From Flavobacteriaceae bacterium (GTDB taxonomy: Bacteria > Bacteroidota > Bacteroidia > Flavobacteriales > Flavobacteriaceae), in contig JABDQK010000330.1 of assembly GCA_013042255.1 (NCBI GenBank), positions 1-17,147 on the forward strand: DNA of 17,147 bases. Direction: 5' to 3'. The translations under genes were made by a program, and so were the position numbers. The notes beneath the pieces were generated by a model, which searched no databases, was not told the origin of the DNA, and was given only the letters and a program-made list of their open reading frames with translations. Positions 1 to 7,694 of the stretch are shown piece by piece; the first letter of the stretch is position 1, and each line of letters begins with the position of its first letter.

Positions 1-651
1 GAAGTACTTCCGATCTCCATCAAACAGGCTATTGAGGCAATCGATTACTATATCGTGGAAAACGAAAAAACCGCACGGCGGTTTATAAAAAATATTGCCC
101 CCAGAAAGTCACAACCCTCCCTGCATATTGAACAGCTAAATAAATTCACAGAACCCGATACTATACCTGCTTTTCTCGATCCTTGTTTAAAAGGAAATCA
201 CGTTGGAGTTCTATCAGAAGCCGGGAGTCCGGCTGTAGCAGATCCAGGAGCTGAAGTCGTTCGAATTGCCCATGAAAAAAATATACAGGTGGTACCCCTG
301 GTAGGCCCTTCATCACTTATCCTGGCCTTAATGGCCAGTGGCTTAAACGGGCAGAACTTTTGCTTCCATGGTTATCTTCCCATTGATGCAGCTGAGCGAA
401 AAAAGAGCCTGAAAGCTTTAGAACGCGATTCGAGGGAAAAAAACCAAACCCAGTTATTTATAGAAACTCCATATAGGAACGACAAATTATTTCAGGACCT
501 AGTCAAGGTCCTCTCCCCTTCCACGCTACTCTGTATTGCAGCAGATATAACATTACCCGGGGAATACATTCGTACTAAGTCGATTGATGAATGGAGACAT
601 CAATCTCCCGACCTGCACAAAAGGCCTGCGATCTTTTTACTTCTTGCCTGA
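1..651 (+). CDS. RsmI-like SAM-dependent RNA methyltransferase (5'-truncated by window edge)
   Basis: Seen: the reading frame is open from base 1 (E-V-L-P-I-S-I-K...) to TGA at 649-651, so the true start lies left of the window; the GTG at 55 is internal. The frame contains SEAGSPAVADPGAEVV (from about 208), corresponding to the SDAGTPxxSDPG SAM-binding segment of the tetrapyrrole-methylase fold, then GPSSLILALMASG and FCFHGYLP, all in RsmI order. Known: RsmI 2'-O-methylates C1402 of 16S rRNA using S-adenosylmethionine. Many Bacteroidota carry both a canonical RsmI and a second, more divergent paralogue usually named only SAM-dependent methyltransferase. The diverged motifs (SEAGSP in place of SDAGTP) make this more likely the paralogue, so no gene symbol is given. 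It is convergent with the next gene, 38 bp away, and no clear terminator is visible between them. Confidence 0.85.
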   Translation, partial: EVLPISIKQAIEAIDYYIVENEKTARRFIKNIAPRKSQPSLHIEQLNKFTEPDTIPAFLDPCLKGNHVGVLSEAGSPAVADPGAEVVRIAHEKNIQVVPLVGPSSLILALMASGLNGQNFCFHGYLPIDAAERKKSLKALERDSREKNQTQLFIETPYRNDKLFQDLVKVLSPSTLLCIAADITLPGEYIRTKSIDEWRHQSPDLHKRPAIFLLLA

Positions 652-689
652 AGACCTTATATACGGATTCTCATCAGGCCTCTTAAGTC

Positions 690-1322
690 CTATATCTGGG
701 GATTCCTTTGTGGAATAATTACGGAAACATCGTACCCTGAGAATTGCTCAAGGTAATTAGATATACTGGTACCGTAAGCGTCCTGAACATCCCATTGCCC
801 ATATGACCTGAGAAACTTCTTAACGTTGCCGGGCCCTGCCAGGTGAGCAGCAGCAAGAATACCGGATTCCGAGATCTCAATTCCCTTTACCCTTTTACCT
901 ACAAATCTATGGATATCTCTCCGAAGTATCCATTTATTCCGGGCCAGATTTGTCCTGAAAACCCTTTCCTGCAGGGTAGGATCATTTAAGAATTTGGTAG
1001 CATTGTAAACCCCCATTAATTGAAGGGTTCCTATTCCGAATTGGTATTTACCCAGATAACCTAAAGTGTTAATTATAAAATAGTCTCCCTGAGATTCTTT
1101 AAAAGCCAGAGCCTCTTTAAAGCCCACAAAGGAACTACCCACAAAAGGCGGTATCACCATTGAGGAAGGCATATTGGTTTTGTCTTTGGGATACAAAACC
1201 GGAGTAGGTTCTCTAACGATCAGCGCCTCAGGTACTGTTACTGTAATCTTTGGGGTAGTACCAAAGCTCGCTAACATTAAAATCATGATAAGAGGACAGA
1301 GTAAACTTATCCACTTTCTCAT
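690..1322 (-). CDS. Exported lysozyme-fold (transglycosylase-like) protein
   Basis: Seen: 210 aa with a basic start and a hydrophobic stretch (residues about 4-20), consistent with a signal peptide or membrane anchor. Residues 68-104 hold a GH23/lysozyme-like core: ALAFKESQGDY with Glu76 placed like the catalytic acid of lytic transglycosylases, then GYLGKYQFG and, near residue 162, AAHLAGPGNVKKFL. Inferred: an exported enzyme or binder acting on peptidoglycan glycan strands. Homologues in flavobacteria are often labelled peptidoglycan-binding LysM protein, but I see no LysM repeat here. It lies 149 bp downstream of mltG and has its own TATCTTTG -7 element (1379-1386), so it can be transcribed apart from the mltG operon. 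Catalytic activity is uncertain; the fold assignment rests on motif recall. Confidence 0.7.
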   Translation of the reverse strand: MRKWISLLCPLIMILMLASFGTTPKITVTVPEALIVREPTPVLYPKDKTNMPSSMVIPPFVGSSFVGFKEALAFKESQGDYFIINTLGYLGKYQFGIGTLQLMGVYNATKFLNDPTLQERVFRTNLARNKWILRRDIHRFVGKRVKGIEISESGILAAAHLAGPGNVKKFLRSYGQWDVQDAYGTSISNYLEQFSGYDVSVIIPQRNPQI

Positions 1323-1378
1323 ATACGTGTTTTCTTAAGACTTATGATCCAAAAAGGACTTGCTTAAATTTCACTATA

Positions 1379-1386
1379 CAAAGATA
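1379..1386 (-). promoter_or_regulatory. Bacteroidota-type -7 element (TATCTTTG) of the lysozyme-fold gene
   Basis: The minus strand reads TATCTTTG, an exact match to the TAnnTTTG consensus, 56 bp before the ATG at 1322. No TTG box is present at the usual 19-21 nt distance; the nearest TTTG is 28 nt away, so the assignment rests on the -7 element alone. Confidence 0.45.
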
Positions 1387-1471
1387 ATGCAGCTTTTTTC
1401 TTACATCCTCATGGCAAAGGGAGTTTTATGATGCTTTTAGGACAAATTGATAATTTTAACCGATAAAGTTC

Positions 1472-2509
1472 CTACCTGTTAATATTTTGACTATTTATCC
1501 ACCGGATGTATTGCTCTTTATTTCGGTTGTGCTGTACCAGGTTTTCAGCAAATTTGTGATATCCGAAATTCTCTACGTCTGCCACAAAGTAATAGTAATC
1601 ATGTTCCTCAGCGTTTAAAACGGCGTCAATCGCTGAAATATCTGGCATAGCAATAGGACCCGGGGGTAAGCCCGCATAGCGATACGTATTATACGGAGAA
1701 TCGATGGTGAGATCCCGGTAGAGTACTCGGCGAATAATTGTGTCCCAGTTATTGAGCTTTCGCTTAAGAGCAAAAATGACAGTGGGATCGGCCTGAAGGG
1801 CCATACCCCGTCGCAGACGATTCAGGTATACACCAGCCACTCTGGGCCTTTCGTCTACTTTGGCACTTTCCTTCTGAACTATTGATGCCAGTGCAATAAC
1901 TTCTTCCCGGTCCATTCCTAAATCTTTGGCTCTCGCCATCCTTTCCTTATTCCAGAACCTGTCGTATTCCTTTTCCATTCTGTTCCTGAATTCGAGTGCT
2001 GATGAATTCCAGAAGAATTCATAAGAATTAGGAATGTAAAGGCCCAAACTGGTCTCGGGAGTAAGATTTCGTTCTTTGAGAAACTGGCTGTCTCGAAAAA
2101 CCTCTAGTAGCGAAGTGCTATCCGCTTCAATTTGTGAAGAAATTCTACCTGCCAGGGCCTGCAGGGATTCCTGATTATTAAATGAGACCATTACCGGAGT
2201 ATTAGCACTACGAAGGGTATTTACAATATCATTATTGCTCATGCCCTTCCTGAGAATATACTTTCCTCCTTTAATTCGATATTGCTTTCTTTCCGCAACA
2301 GACTGAAAGGCACCAAAATCCTTTAATAAAGGCTCCAATTGCTCCTTGAGATCTGCCATATCTGCATCGGAAGGAATGTAGACAAAGGCTTCCTTATTTT
2401 CAAATGCCGTATTTGGAGAGAAAAATGCGGAATACACATAATAAACAAAGATTCCTCCCCCCAGAACTCCCAGGAGTAATACTGTAATAACGATTCTTTT
2501 TAAGTACAT
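1472..2509 (-). CDS. mltG: Endolytic murein transglycosylase MltG (YceG family)
   Basis: Seen: 345 aa with one N-terminal transmembrane segment (residues about 6-27), a LysM-like region in the first third (KGGKYILRKGMSNNDIVNTL), and the YceG catalytic signature ALASIVQKESAK, where Glu214 is the expected catalytic acid (E218 in E. coli). This is followed by RVAGVYLNRLRRGMALQADP and the C-terminal YNTYRYAGLPPGPIAMP and YYFVAD blocks. The length matches the family. Known: MltG is an inner-membrane enzyme that cleaves nascent glycan strands and helps set their length near the synthases. Its start overlaps the end of the acetyltransferase gene by 10 bp, and that gene overlaps dapF, so the three are read as one minus-strand operon. 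This start is the one that begins directly before the membrane segment. Confidence 0.95.
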   Translation of the reverse strand: MYLKRIVITVLLLGVLGGGIFVYYVYSAFFSPNTAFENKEAFVYIPSDADMADLKEQLEPLLKDFGAFQSVAERKQYRIKGGKYILRKGMSNNDIVNTLRSANTPVMVSFNNQESLQALAGRISSQIEADSTSLLEVFRDSQFLKERNLTPETSLGLYIPNSYEFFWNSSALEFRNRMEKEYDRFWNKERMARAKDLGMDREEVIALASIVQKESAKVDERPRVAGVYLNRLRRGMALQADPTVIFALKRKLNNWDTIIRRVLYRDLTIDSPYNTYRYAGLPPGPIAMPDISAIDAVLNAEEHDYYYFVADVENFGYHKFAENLVQHNRNKEQYIRWINSQNINR

Positions 2510-3033
2510 AACGGGTTAAATTTTTGAAAGAGATACTGATCTTTGTAGGATCCCTGCCATCTGATCCAGTCCTTTTTAACAGCTGTCCTTGTAAAGCCCA
2601 GTTTTTCAAATAACTTGATACTCGGAATATTATCTTCTATTACATTGGCATATACCTGCCTGACATTCAGGGAGGTAAAAGCAAAGTTTGTTACCAGATC
2701 TACAGCCTCCATACCCATACCCTTTTTGCGATCTTCCTGCTTGAGAATTACCAGTCCAAGGCCTACGCGTTCATGTTTGGGATCAAATTCAAAAAGATCG
2801 ATCAAACCTAGCAGGGAACCATCCATGTCGCAGATTGCCAGGCGCAACTGCTTAACTTCATAAATATCCCTATGGGCATTGTCTAGATACTGTTTTAAGA
2901 CATGCCGGGAATAAGGATACTGTGTTCCGCTTATTTCCCATAATCGGGTGTCATTTTCTAACAGGTATAAAAAATCAAGATCCTCTGGTTCCAGAGCTCT
3001 GAGAATCACTTTCTTTCCTTTTAATTCTACCAC
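2500..3033 (-). CDS. GNAT N-acetyltransferase, RimJ/RimL type
   Basis: Seen: 177 aa. The N-terminal KGKKVILRALEPEDLDFLY is the typical opening of RimJ/RimL-like GNATs. The acetyl-CoA binding segment is ILKQEDRKKGMGMEAV (R/QxxGxG/A pyrophosphate loop), and the C-terminal ANVIEDNIPSIKLFEKLGF is the NxxSxxLYEKLGF motif B. The start is GTG at 3033, overlapping the dapF stop by 7 bp; the 3' end overlaps the mltG start by 10 bp. This tight packing suggests translational coupling with both neighbours. Known: the family acetylates protein N-termini, amino sugars or small molecules, and the substrate cannot be read from the sequence. Inferred from context only: a link to cell-wall metabolism is possible, but position inside an operon is weak evidence for substrate. 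Confidence 0.85.
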   Translation of the reverse strand: MVELKGKKVILRALEPEDLDFLYLLENDTRLWEISGTQYPYSRHVLKQYLDNAHRDIYEVKQLRLAICDMDGSLLGLIDLFEFDPKHERVGLGLVILKQEDRKKGMGMEAVDLVTNFAFTSLNVRQVYANVIEDNIPSIKLFEKLGFTRTAVKKDWIRWQGSYKDQYLFQKFNPLCT

Positions 3034-3803
3034 TCAATCAGGCCTTTAAATACAAACGTTGCGGGTCCTTGAAGCACTACATTTTCGTAACCCTTTTTTA
3101 CTGTTTTGAAAGTAACACTAAGTTCACCACCTTTTGTTTTGATATGTATTTTATCCGCCTCCGTCTTGGAAATAAAATGCATCGCAAGTGCCACGGCCGT
3201 TACCCCGGTTCCACAGGAATAGGTCTCATCTTCCACTCCGCGTTCATAGGTCCGTACCCAAAAGGTATCTGGTGCGAGTTGTTCTACAAAATTGACATTA
3301 CTTCCTTTCTCTCCGTAAATACCATATCGTATCCTCCTGCCTTCCCTGACAACATCCAGGGAGTTTAGGTCTTTCACAATCTGAACATGGTGAGGAGAGC
3401 CGGTATCCAGGAAATACGCGTTGCGTTTTTTACTAATCCTTCCCACATCAGACATCTTCAATGCTACCATTTCCCCTGAAATTGAAGCTTGGTGAAGCCC
3501 ATCACTGGCCTGAAAAGTGGTTTCTTTCTCGATCACCCCCAGATCCCTGGCAAAGGCAACCAAACACCGGCCGCCATTACCACACATCGACCCAATATTT
3601 CCGTCTGCATTGAAGTAAATCATTTTAAAATCTGCCGACTTGTCATTTTCAAGTAACAGAAGACCATCAGCTCCAATGCCAAAACGTCTGTCGCATAATT
3701 GTGCTACAAGATTGGTATTGTTTTTGGGGAATTTTTCCTGCCGATTATCAAAGATGATAAAGTCGTTACCTGTGCCCTGATATTTGTGAAATTGAAATTC
3801 CAT
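3027..3803 (-). CDS. dapF: Diaminopimelate epimerase DapF
   Basis: Seen: 258 aa from the ATG at 3803. Diagnostic motifs in order are FHKYQGTGNDF, CDRRFGIGADG, MCGNGGRC with Cys74, and ERGVEDETYSCGTG with Cys197. The two cysteines are the acid/base pair (C73/C217 in E. coli). Known: it converts LL- to meso-diaminopimelate, the last-but-one step to lysine and the cross-linking residue of DAP-type peptidoglycan, in the cytoplasm, without PLP. The frame is open ten codons further up to an ATG at 3833, but I reject that start: a TATCTTTG promoter element (3820-3827) lies inside it, and family members begin with MxFxFxKYQGTGND. It is the first gene of the dapF-GNAT-mltG operon, divergent from htrA. 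Confidence 0.96.
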   Translation of the reverse strand: MEFQFHKYQGTGNDFIIFDNRQEKFPKNNTNLVAQLCDRRFGIGADGLLLLENDKSADFKMIYFNADGNIGSMCGNGGRCLVAFARDLGVIEKETTFQASDGLHQASISGEMVALKMSDVGRISKKRNAYFLDTGSPHHVQIVKDLNSLDVVREGRRIRYGIYGEKGSNVNFVEQLAPDTFWVRTYERGVEDETYSCGTGVTAVALAMHFISKTEADKIHIKTKGGELSVTFKTVKKGYENVVLQGPATFVFKGLIEW

Positions 3804-3819
3804 TGCATAAATCAAGGTA

Positions 3820-3827
3820 CAAAGATA
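3820..3827 (-). promoter_or_regulatory. -7 element (TATCTTTG) of the dapF-GNAT-mltG operon
   Basis: The minus strand reads TATCTTTG, matching TAnnTTTG exactly. Transcription would begin roughly 10 nt before the ATG at 3803, which fixes that ATG rather than the one at 3833 as the dapF start. No clear TTG box is seen at about 20 nt upstream, so an activator may be needed, or the match may be fortuitous. Confidence 0.5.
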
Positions 3828-3927
3828 GGACATTATTTAAGGTATTTTTAGCAGTTAAAAAGGCGTTAAAGAACGAAGTGATCATTATAAAACCTTTAAT
3901 TTTAAGTTGAATAAAATCAAAAGACGT

Positions 3928-5328
3928 ATGAAAAGATTTACAAGTTTACTTATGGTGGCCATTTTTGGTGGTGCAATCACTCTGGGAGGCTATAAATTAT
4001 TTATTGAAAAGGGAAAATCAACTTTTGCTTTCACCGAAAGCGAAATGCCTGTATTTAAAACAAGTACTACACCTGTTTCTTCAGCTGGAGCCGGCATTGA
4101 CGCTGTCGATTTTACCACGGCTGCCGAAAATACTGTAAATGCTGTAGTACATGTTAAAAACCTGACCCTCAGTAAAGCACCTAGTATTTTCGATTTCTTT
4201 TACGGCTCTGAGGCACGTCAAATCCCGCAGATAGGAACGGGATCCGGAGTAATTATATCCCCTGATGGATATATTGTTACCAATAACCATGTTATTGCCA
4301 AGTCGACCGAGCTAAAGGTTACCTTGAACAATAACAAGTCGTATGACGCAGAACTTGTGGGCACAGATCCCAACACGGATATTGCTCTTATAAAAATCGA
4401 TGCCGACCGCTCCCTTCCCTACCTGGCATTTGGTGATTCTGATAATACCAAAGTGGGCGAATGGGTACTTGCGGTAGGAAACCCTTTTAATCTTACTTCA
4501 ACAGTTACTGCAGGGATTGTCAGTGCCAAAGCACGAGCCCTGGGAAGTTCAGAGCAATCATTTATACAGACCGATGCGGCAGTAAATCCCGGAAATAGCG
4601 GGGGTGCCCTTGTGAATACAAATGGTGATCTGATCGGAATTAATACCGCTATTACCTCTCAGACGGGCTCTTATGTGGGTTATTCCTTTGCTGTACCCAG
4701 CAATATTGCAAAAAAGGTGGTTGAAGATATTCTGGAGTACGGGAACGTTCAAAAAGGTATGCTTGGTATTTCTGCTCCGAATATTAATACTCCCTATGCC
4801 ATTGAAAATGGGATTAACGAAATTGAAGGGGTATACGTCGGAAAAGTAGAAGAAGAATCGGGAGCCGATGACGCCGGACTAAAAATGGGAGATATCATCA
4901 AGCAGATCGATGACATCAAAATTCAGAGGTTTGCTGACCTTACCGGTTATATAAGCACAAAAAGACCTGGGGATGAGGTACAGGTAACTGTGAAGAGAGA
5001 AGATGAAACGATGATTTTCCCCGTTACCTTAAAAGAAAGACAGTCGCTCATTGTACCGGTGATGGGCCTCGTTGTAAAGAATCTCACCGAAAAGGACAAA
5101 AAACTCTTTAAGATTGACGAGGGGGTTAAAATTACGGGGATACCAGAAACATATAGAAGAGATGGGCTCGAACTCGAAGGAAGTATCATTCTGGAAATTG
5201 ACGGGGAACCCATCAATAATATTCAGGACGCGAGGATTGAGTTCGGAAAGATAAACCCCAGATACGGAAAAACAGTGATCACTTTACTCAATAAAGACGG
5301 AGAAAGAGAAAGAGTCATTTTCCAGTAA
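3928..5328 (+). CDS. HtrA/Deg-family periplasmic serine protease with PDZ domains
   Basis: Seen: 466 aa from the ATG at 3928. The frame also opens at a TTG at 3907, which would only add a short basic leader. An N-terminal hydrophobic stretch (residues about 5-22) serves as signal or anchor. The trypsin-like domain shows His121 in TNNHVI, Asp151 in NTDIALIKID and Ser224 in NPGNSGGAL, a complete catalytic triad. PDZ1 covers about 275-375 (GVYVGKVEEESGADDAGLKMGDII); a more divergent PDZ2 runs about 378-466 and lacks the usual GLxxGD opening. Known: Deg proteases act as chaperone-proteases that clear misfolded envelope proteins and are often stress-induced. The gene is transcribed alone, divergent from dapF, and closed by a strong terminator. 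The 124-bp gap to dapF shows no TAnnTTTG box on this strand, so an alternative sigma factor is possible. DegQ/DegP/DegS subtype is not assigned. Confidence 0.95.
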   Translation: MKRFTSLLMVAIFGGAITLGGYKLFIEKGKSTFAFTESEMPVFKTSTTPVSSAGAGIDAVDFTTAAENTVNAVVHVKNLTLSKAPSIFDFFYGSEARQIPQIGTGSGVIISPDGYIVTNNHVIAKSTELKVTLNNNKSYDAELVGTDPNTDIALIKIDADRSLPYLAFGDSDNTKVGEWVLAVGNPFNLTSTVTAGIVSAKARALGSSEQSFIQTDAAVNPGNSGGALVNTNGDLIGINTAITSQTGSYVGYSFAVPSNIAKKVVEDILEYGNVQKGMLGISAPNINTPYAIENGINEIEGVYVGKVEEESGADDAGLKMGDIIKQIDDIKIQRFADLTGYISTKRPGDEVQVTVKREDETMIFPVTLKERQSLIVPVMGLVVKNLTEKDKKLFKIDEGVKITGIPETYRRDGLELEGSIILEIDGEPINNIQDARIEFGKINPRYGKTVITLLNKDGERERVIFQ

Positions 5329-5349
5329 TTGCAATTATAAAAGAAGCTG

Positions 5350-5380
5350 AAAAGCGTATCCCTGCGGATGCGCTTTTTTT
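5350..5380 (+). terminator. Intrinsic terminator after htrA
   Basis: A 12-bp stem with one G-T wobble (AAAAGCGTATCC pairing with GGATGCGCTTTT), a CTGC loop (5362-5365) and a T-run at 5374-5380. It begins 22 nt after the htrA stop and separates htrA from the downstream GAPDH gene. Confidence 0.9.
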
Positions 5381-5392
5381 AATTAGAGATCA

Positions 5393-5424
5393 TTGTGCGA
5401 AAACGTTTGAAATCTATAATTTTG
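5393..5424 (+). promoter_or_regulatory. Promoter of the GAPDH gene
   Basis: TTG at 5393-5395, a 21-nt spacer, then TAATTTTG at 5417-5424 (consensus TAnnTTTG). It sits between the htrA terminator and the ATG at 5448, giving a leader of about 17 nt. Confidence 0.7.
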
Positions 5425-5447
5425 CAAAAAATTAAACAACCGCCTCA

Positions 5448-6899
5448 ATGAACAAAATTTCATCCTATGAAAAGGAGTTGGCCTTTCAGGCTGATCGAAG
5501 GAAAGCAACTACAGAATTTATAAAGATCATTAGTGACCTCTGGTATGACAGGGCGATAGAAGTGGTGCTTTTCAAAAACCAGATAATCGACAAACCCGTA
5601 AGTGATATCATCAACCTTCACGAATATGCCGGGCAATTTGTACAAAAACCTATCTCCATATTCGATTCGGTAGAGATTCTAAGAGCGATAGATGATTTGA
5701 AATTACCCCCTTCTAAGCTTGATATTGGAAAACTCACCTATGAGTACCATTCTGAAGATGAAGGGCAGTACAATAATGTAAAAGCCTTTGTCGTTGACAA
5801 ACTCAAGGACGCAAAAAAAAGCAAGGAAATTGAGCCTAAAGACGTGGTTCTATACGGATTTGGACGTATTGGCAGATTGCTGGCAAGAGAACTTATGGCC
5901 AAAACGGGAAAAGGAAATCAGCTTAGACTCAGGGCTGTTGTGACCCGGGGAGAACTTAGCCAGGAGATTCTGGAAAAAAGAGCAACACTTTTAAGGACCG
6001 ACTCGGTTCACGGGCAATTTAGTGGCACCGTTGAGGCCGATATCGAGAATAAGGCCCTGGTAATCAATGGCACAACAGTCCATATGATTTCTGCCAGTGT
6101 TCCGGAGGAAGTAGACTATACGAGTTATGGGATTAAAAATGCGCTTGTTATTGATAATTCAGGGGCCTACCGGGATGAAAAATCCCTTTCACGGCATTTG
6201 AAGGCAGCGGGTGTTGAAAAAGTCCTGTTAACTGCACCTGGCAAGGACGTTCCCAATATCGTTCACGGGGTGAATCAACGTGAATTTAATCCCGATACCA
6301 CAAAAATTTACTCAGCCGCATCCTGTACCACAAACGCTATTACCCCTGTATTAAAAGTGGTAGAAGATTCCCTGGGGATCGTAAAAGGCCATTTGGAAAC
6401 TATACATGCCTATACAAACGATCAGAACCTGGTAGACAATATGCACGGGAAATACAGACGTGGCAGGGCAGCTGCACTGAACATGGTCATTACAGAAACC
6501 GGAGCAGGAAAGGCAGTAGCCAAGGCCTTGCCATCCCTGGATGGAAAACTTACTTCCAATGCTATCAGGGTCCCTGTTCCCAATGGATCCCTGGCCATAC
6601 TTAACCTGGAAGTAAAAAACAAAACATCAAAGGACGGAATTAATACAATTATTAAGAAGTATGCCCTGGAAGGTGATCTGGTAGAACAGATCAAATTTTC
6701 CCTCAGCAATGAACTGGTATCCTCAGATATAATAGGAACGTCTGCCCCAGCAATCTATGACAGTAAAGCAACTATAGTAGATTCAAAAGGGAAGAATGTG
6801 GTCCTGTATGTTTGGTATGACAATGAATATGGGTATGCACACCAGGTAATCCGATTGGCAAAGTACATTGCCAAGGTCAGAAGGTTTACATATTATTAG
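5448..6899 (+). CDS. gap: Glyceraldehyde-3-phosphate dehydrogenase, N-terminally extended type
   Basis: Seen: 483 aa, about 145 longer than classical GAPDH. Residues 1-130 form a charged, mostly helical-looking extension with no motif I recognise. The Rossmann motif GFGRIGR is at 137-143, DSVHG follows, the catalytic SAASCTTNA has Cys293, and the base His320 lies exactly 27 residues later in IHAYTND, the same spacing as in E. coli. RRGRAAALNMV, NAIRVPVPNGS and YDNEYGY complete the catalytic domain. Known: GAPDH oxidises glyceraldehyde-3-phosphate to 1,3-bisphosphoglycerate, or runs in reverse for gluconeogenesis. Odd: where NAD enzymes end strand two with an Asp (AIND), this one reads VVTRGEL, so NADP use is possible. 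It is monocistronic, with its own promoter. Direction of flux cannot be told from the sequence. Confidence 0.93.
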   Translation: MNKISSYEKELAFQADRRKATTEFIKIISDLWYDRAIEVVLFKNQIIDKPVSDIINLHEYAGQFVQKPISIFDSVEILRAIDDLKLPPSKLDIGKLTYEYHSEDEGQYNNVKAFVVDKLKDAKKSKEIEPKDVVLYGFGRIGRLLARELMAKTGKGNQLRLRAVVTRGELSQEILEKRATLLRTDSVHGQFSGTVEADIENKALVINGTTVHMISASVPEEVDYTSYGIKNALVIDNSGAYRDEKSLSRHLKAAGVEKVLLTAPGKDVPNIVHGVNQREFNPDTTKIYSAASCTTNAITPVLKVVEDSLGIVKGHLETIHAYTNDQNLVDNMHGKYRRGRAAALNMVITETGAGKAVAKALPSLDGKLTSNAIRVPVPNGSLAILNLEVKNKTSKDGINTIIKKYALEGDLVEQIKFSLSNELVSSDIIGTSAPAIYDSKATIVDSKGKNVVLYVWYDNEYGYAHQVIRLAKYIAKVRRFTYY

Positions 6900-7038
6900 T
6901 GGGCAATTGTAATCGTTTTTAACCAATCTTCTTTTTCCTCATTCCAAAAGATCTTAATTCACTTTTTTTTCGTAAATACTAATATTAAAAGTACTTTAGC
7001 CTTACCTAAATCAAAGTTAAACAAGAGAACCATCTAAA

Positions 7039-7659
7039 ATGAAATATTTTAGTAAGCTATTTATTGCTTTCACACTGCTCAGTGGAATCCAAGTATATTC
7101 CCAAACTGGTGACAGTGCGCCGGAACCTTCACTAGATGGAGGAACTATCAATTCACAATTCGAATATATTTACCAGAAATCCGGTAATTACCGTGCCGAT
7201 GGCAAGCGTTATGAGGTTGTTCGCACGCTCAACCTGGATAAGCTGAGGCAAAATGTCAATGATACGATCAATGCGGCTAATCAAAAGGCCAGTCAGTTAC
7301 AGCAAGTGATTACCTCTCAGGAGAATACCATTGCTTCCTTAAATTCCAAATTGGAAGAGACCACAAAAAATCTCACTGCAGTTACGGAAGAAAAAGACAG
7401 CATGTCTTTGCTGGGGGCTCAGGTATCAAAAGCCACTTATAATGTAACGCTCTGGACCTTAATTCTGGGACTATTTCTTCTGTTGTTGCTCTTTATATTT
7501 AAATTCAGGCAGAGTAACGTCCTTACCCAGGAAGCGAAAAGCAATCTTGCGGATCTGGAGACTGAATACGAAGACCATCGAAGAAGAGCCCTTGAAAGAG
7601 AGCAGCGTATTAGCAGGCAACTTCAGGATGAGATCAACAAGTACCGTAAATCAAAATAA
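7039..7659 (+). CDS. Exported single-pass membrane protein with coiled coils; function unknown
   Basis: Seen: 206 aa. Residues 1-22 are a signal peptide with likely cleavage at VYS|Q. A conserved-looking N-terminal domain follows (INSQFEYIYQKSGNYRADGKRYEVV, split around 35-60). Residues about 65-128 are a Gln/Asn/Ser-rich heptad-like coiled coil, a transmembrane helix covers about 137-154 (leucine-rich), and a charged helical tail rich in Arg, Glu and Lys fills 158-206. Topology would place the first coiled coil outside the cytoplasm and the tail inside. Flavobacterial homologues next to trmD are, from memory, often labelled tRNA (guanine-N1)-methyltransferase. Nothing here supports that: there is no SPOUT knot or SAM motif, and the real trmD is at 8171. 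The gene ends in a terminator-like hairpin. Upstream, TACTTTAG at 6992-6999 is a one-mismatch -7 candidate. Confidence 0.85.
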   Translation: MKYFSKLFIAFTLLSGIQVYSQTGDSAPEPSLDGGTINSQFEYIYQKSGNYRADGKRYEVVRTLNLDKLRQNVNDTINAANQKASQLQQVITSQENTIASLNSKLEETTKNLTAVTEEKDSMSLLGAQVSKATYNVTLWTLILGLFLLLLLFIFKFRQSNVLTQEAKSNLADLETEYEDHRRRALEREQRISRQLQDEINKYRKSK

Positions 7660-7662
7660 ATG

Positions 7663-7686
7663 AAAGCTCCGAAAGGAGCTTTTTTT
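7663..7686 (+). terminator. Terminator-like hairpin between the coiled-coil gene and the GNAT gene
   Basis: An 8-bp perfect stem (AAAGCTCC/GGAGCTTT) with a stable GAAA tetraloop, followed by a run of seven T (7680-7686). It begins 4 nt after the upstream stop codon and ends only 8 nt before the ATG of the next gene. Confidence 0.85.
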
Positions 7687-7694
7687 ATCGCTTT

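Noticed and set aside
3804..3833. Upstream ATG that would lengthen DapF by ten residues
   Set aside because: A promoter -7 element sits inside it and the extra residues are not part of the DapF pattern.
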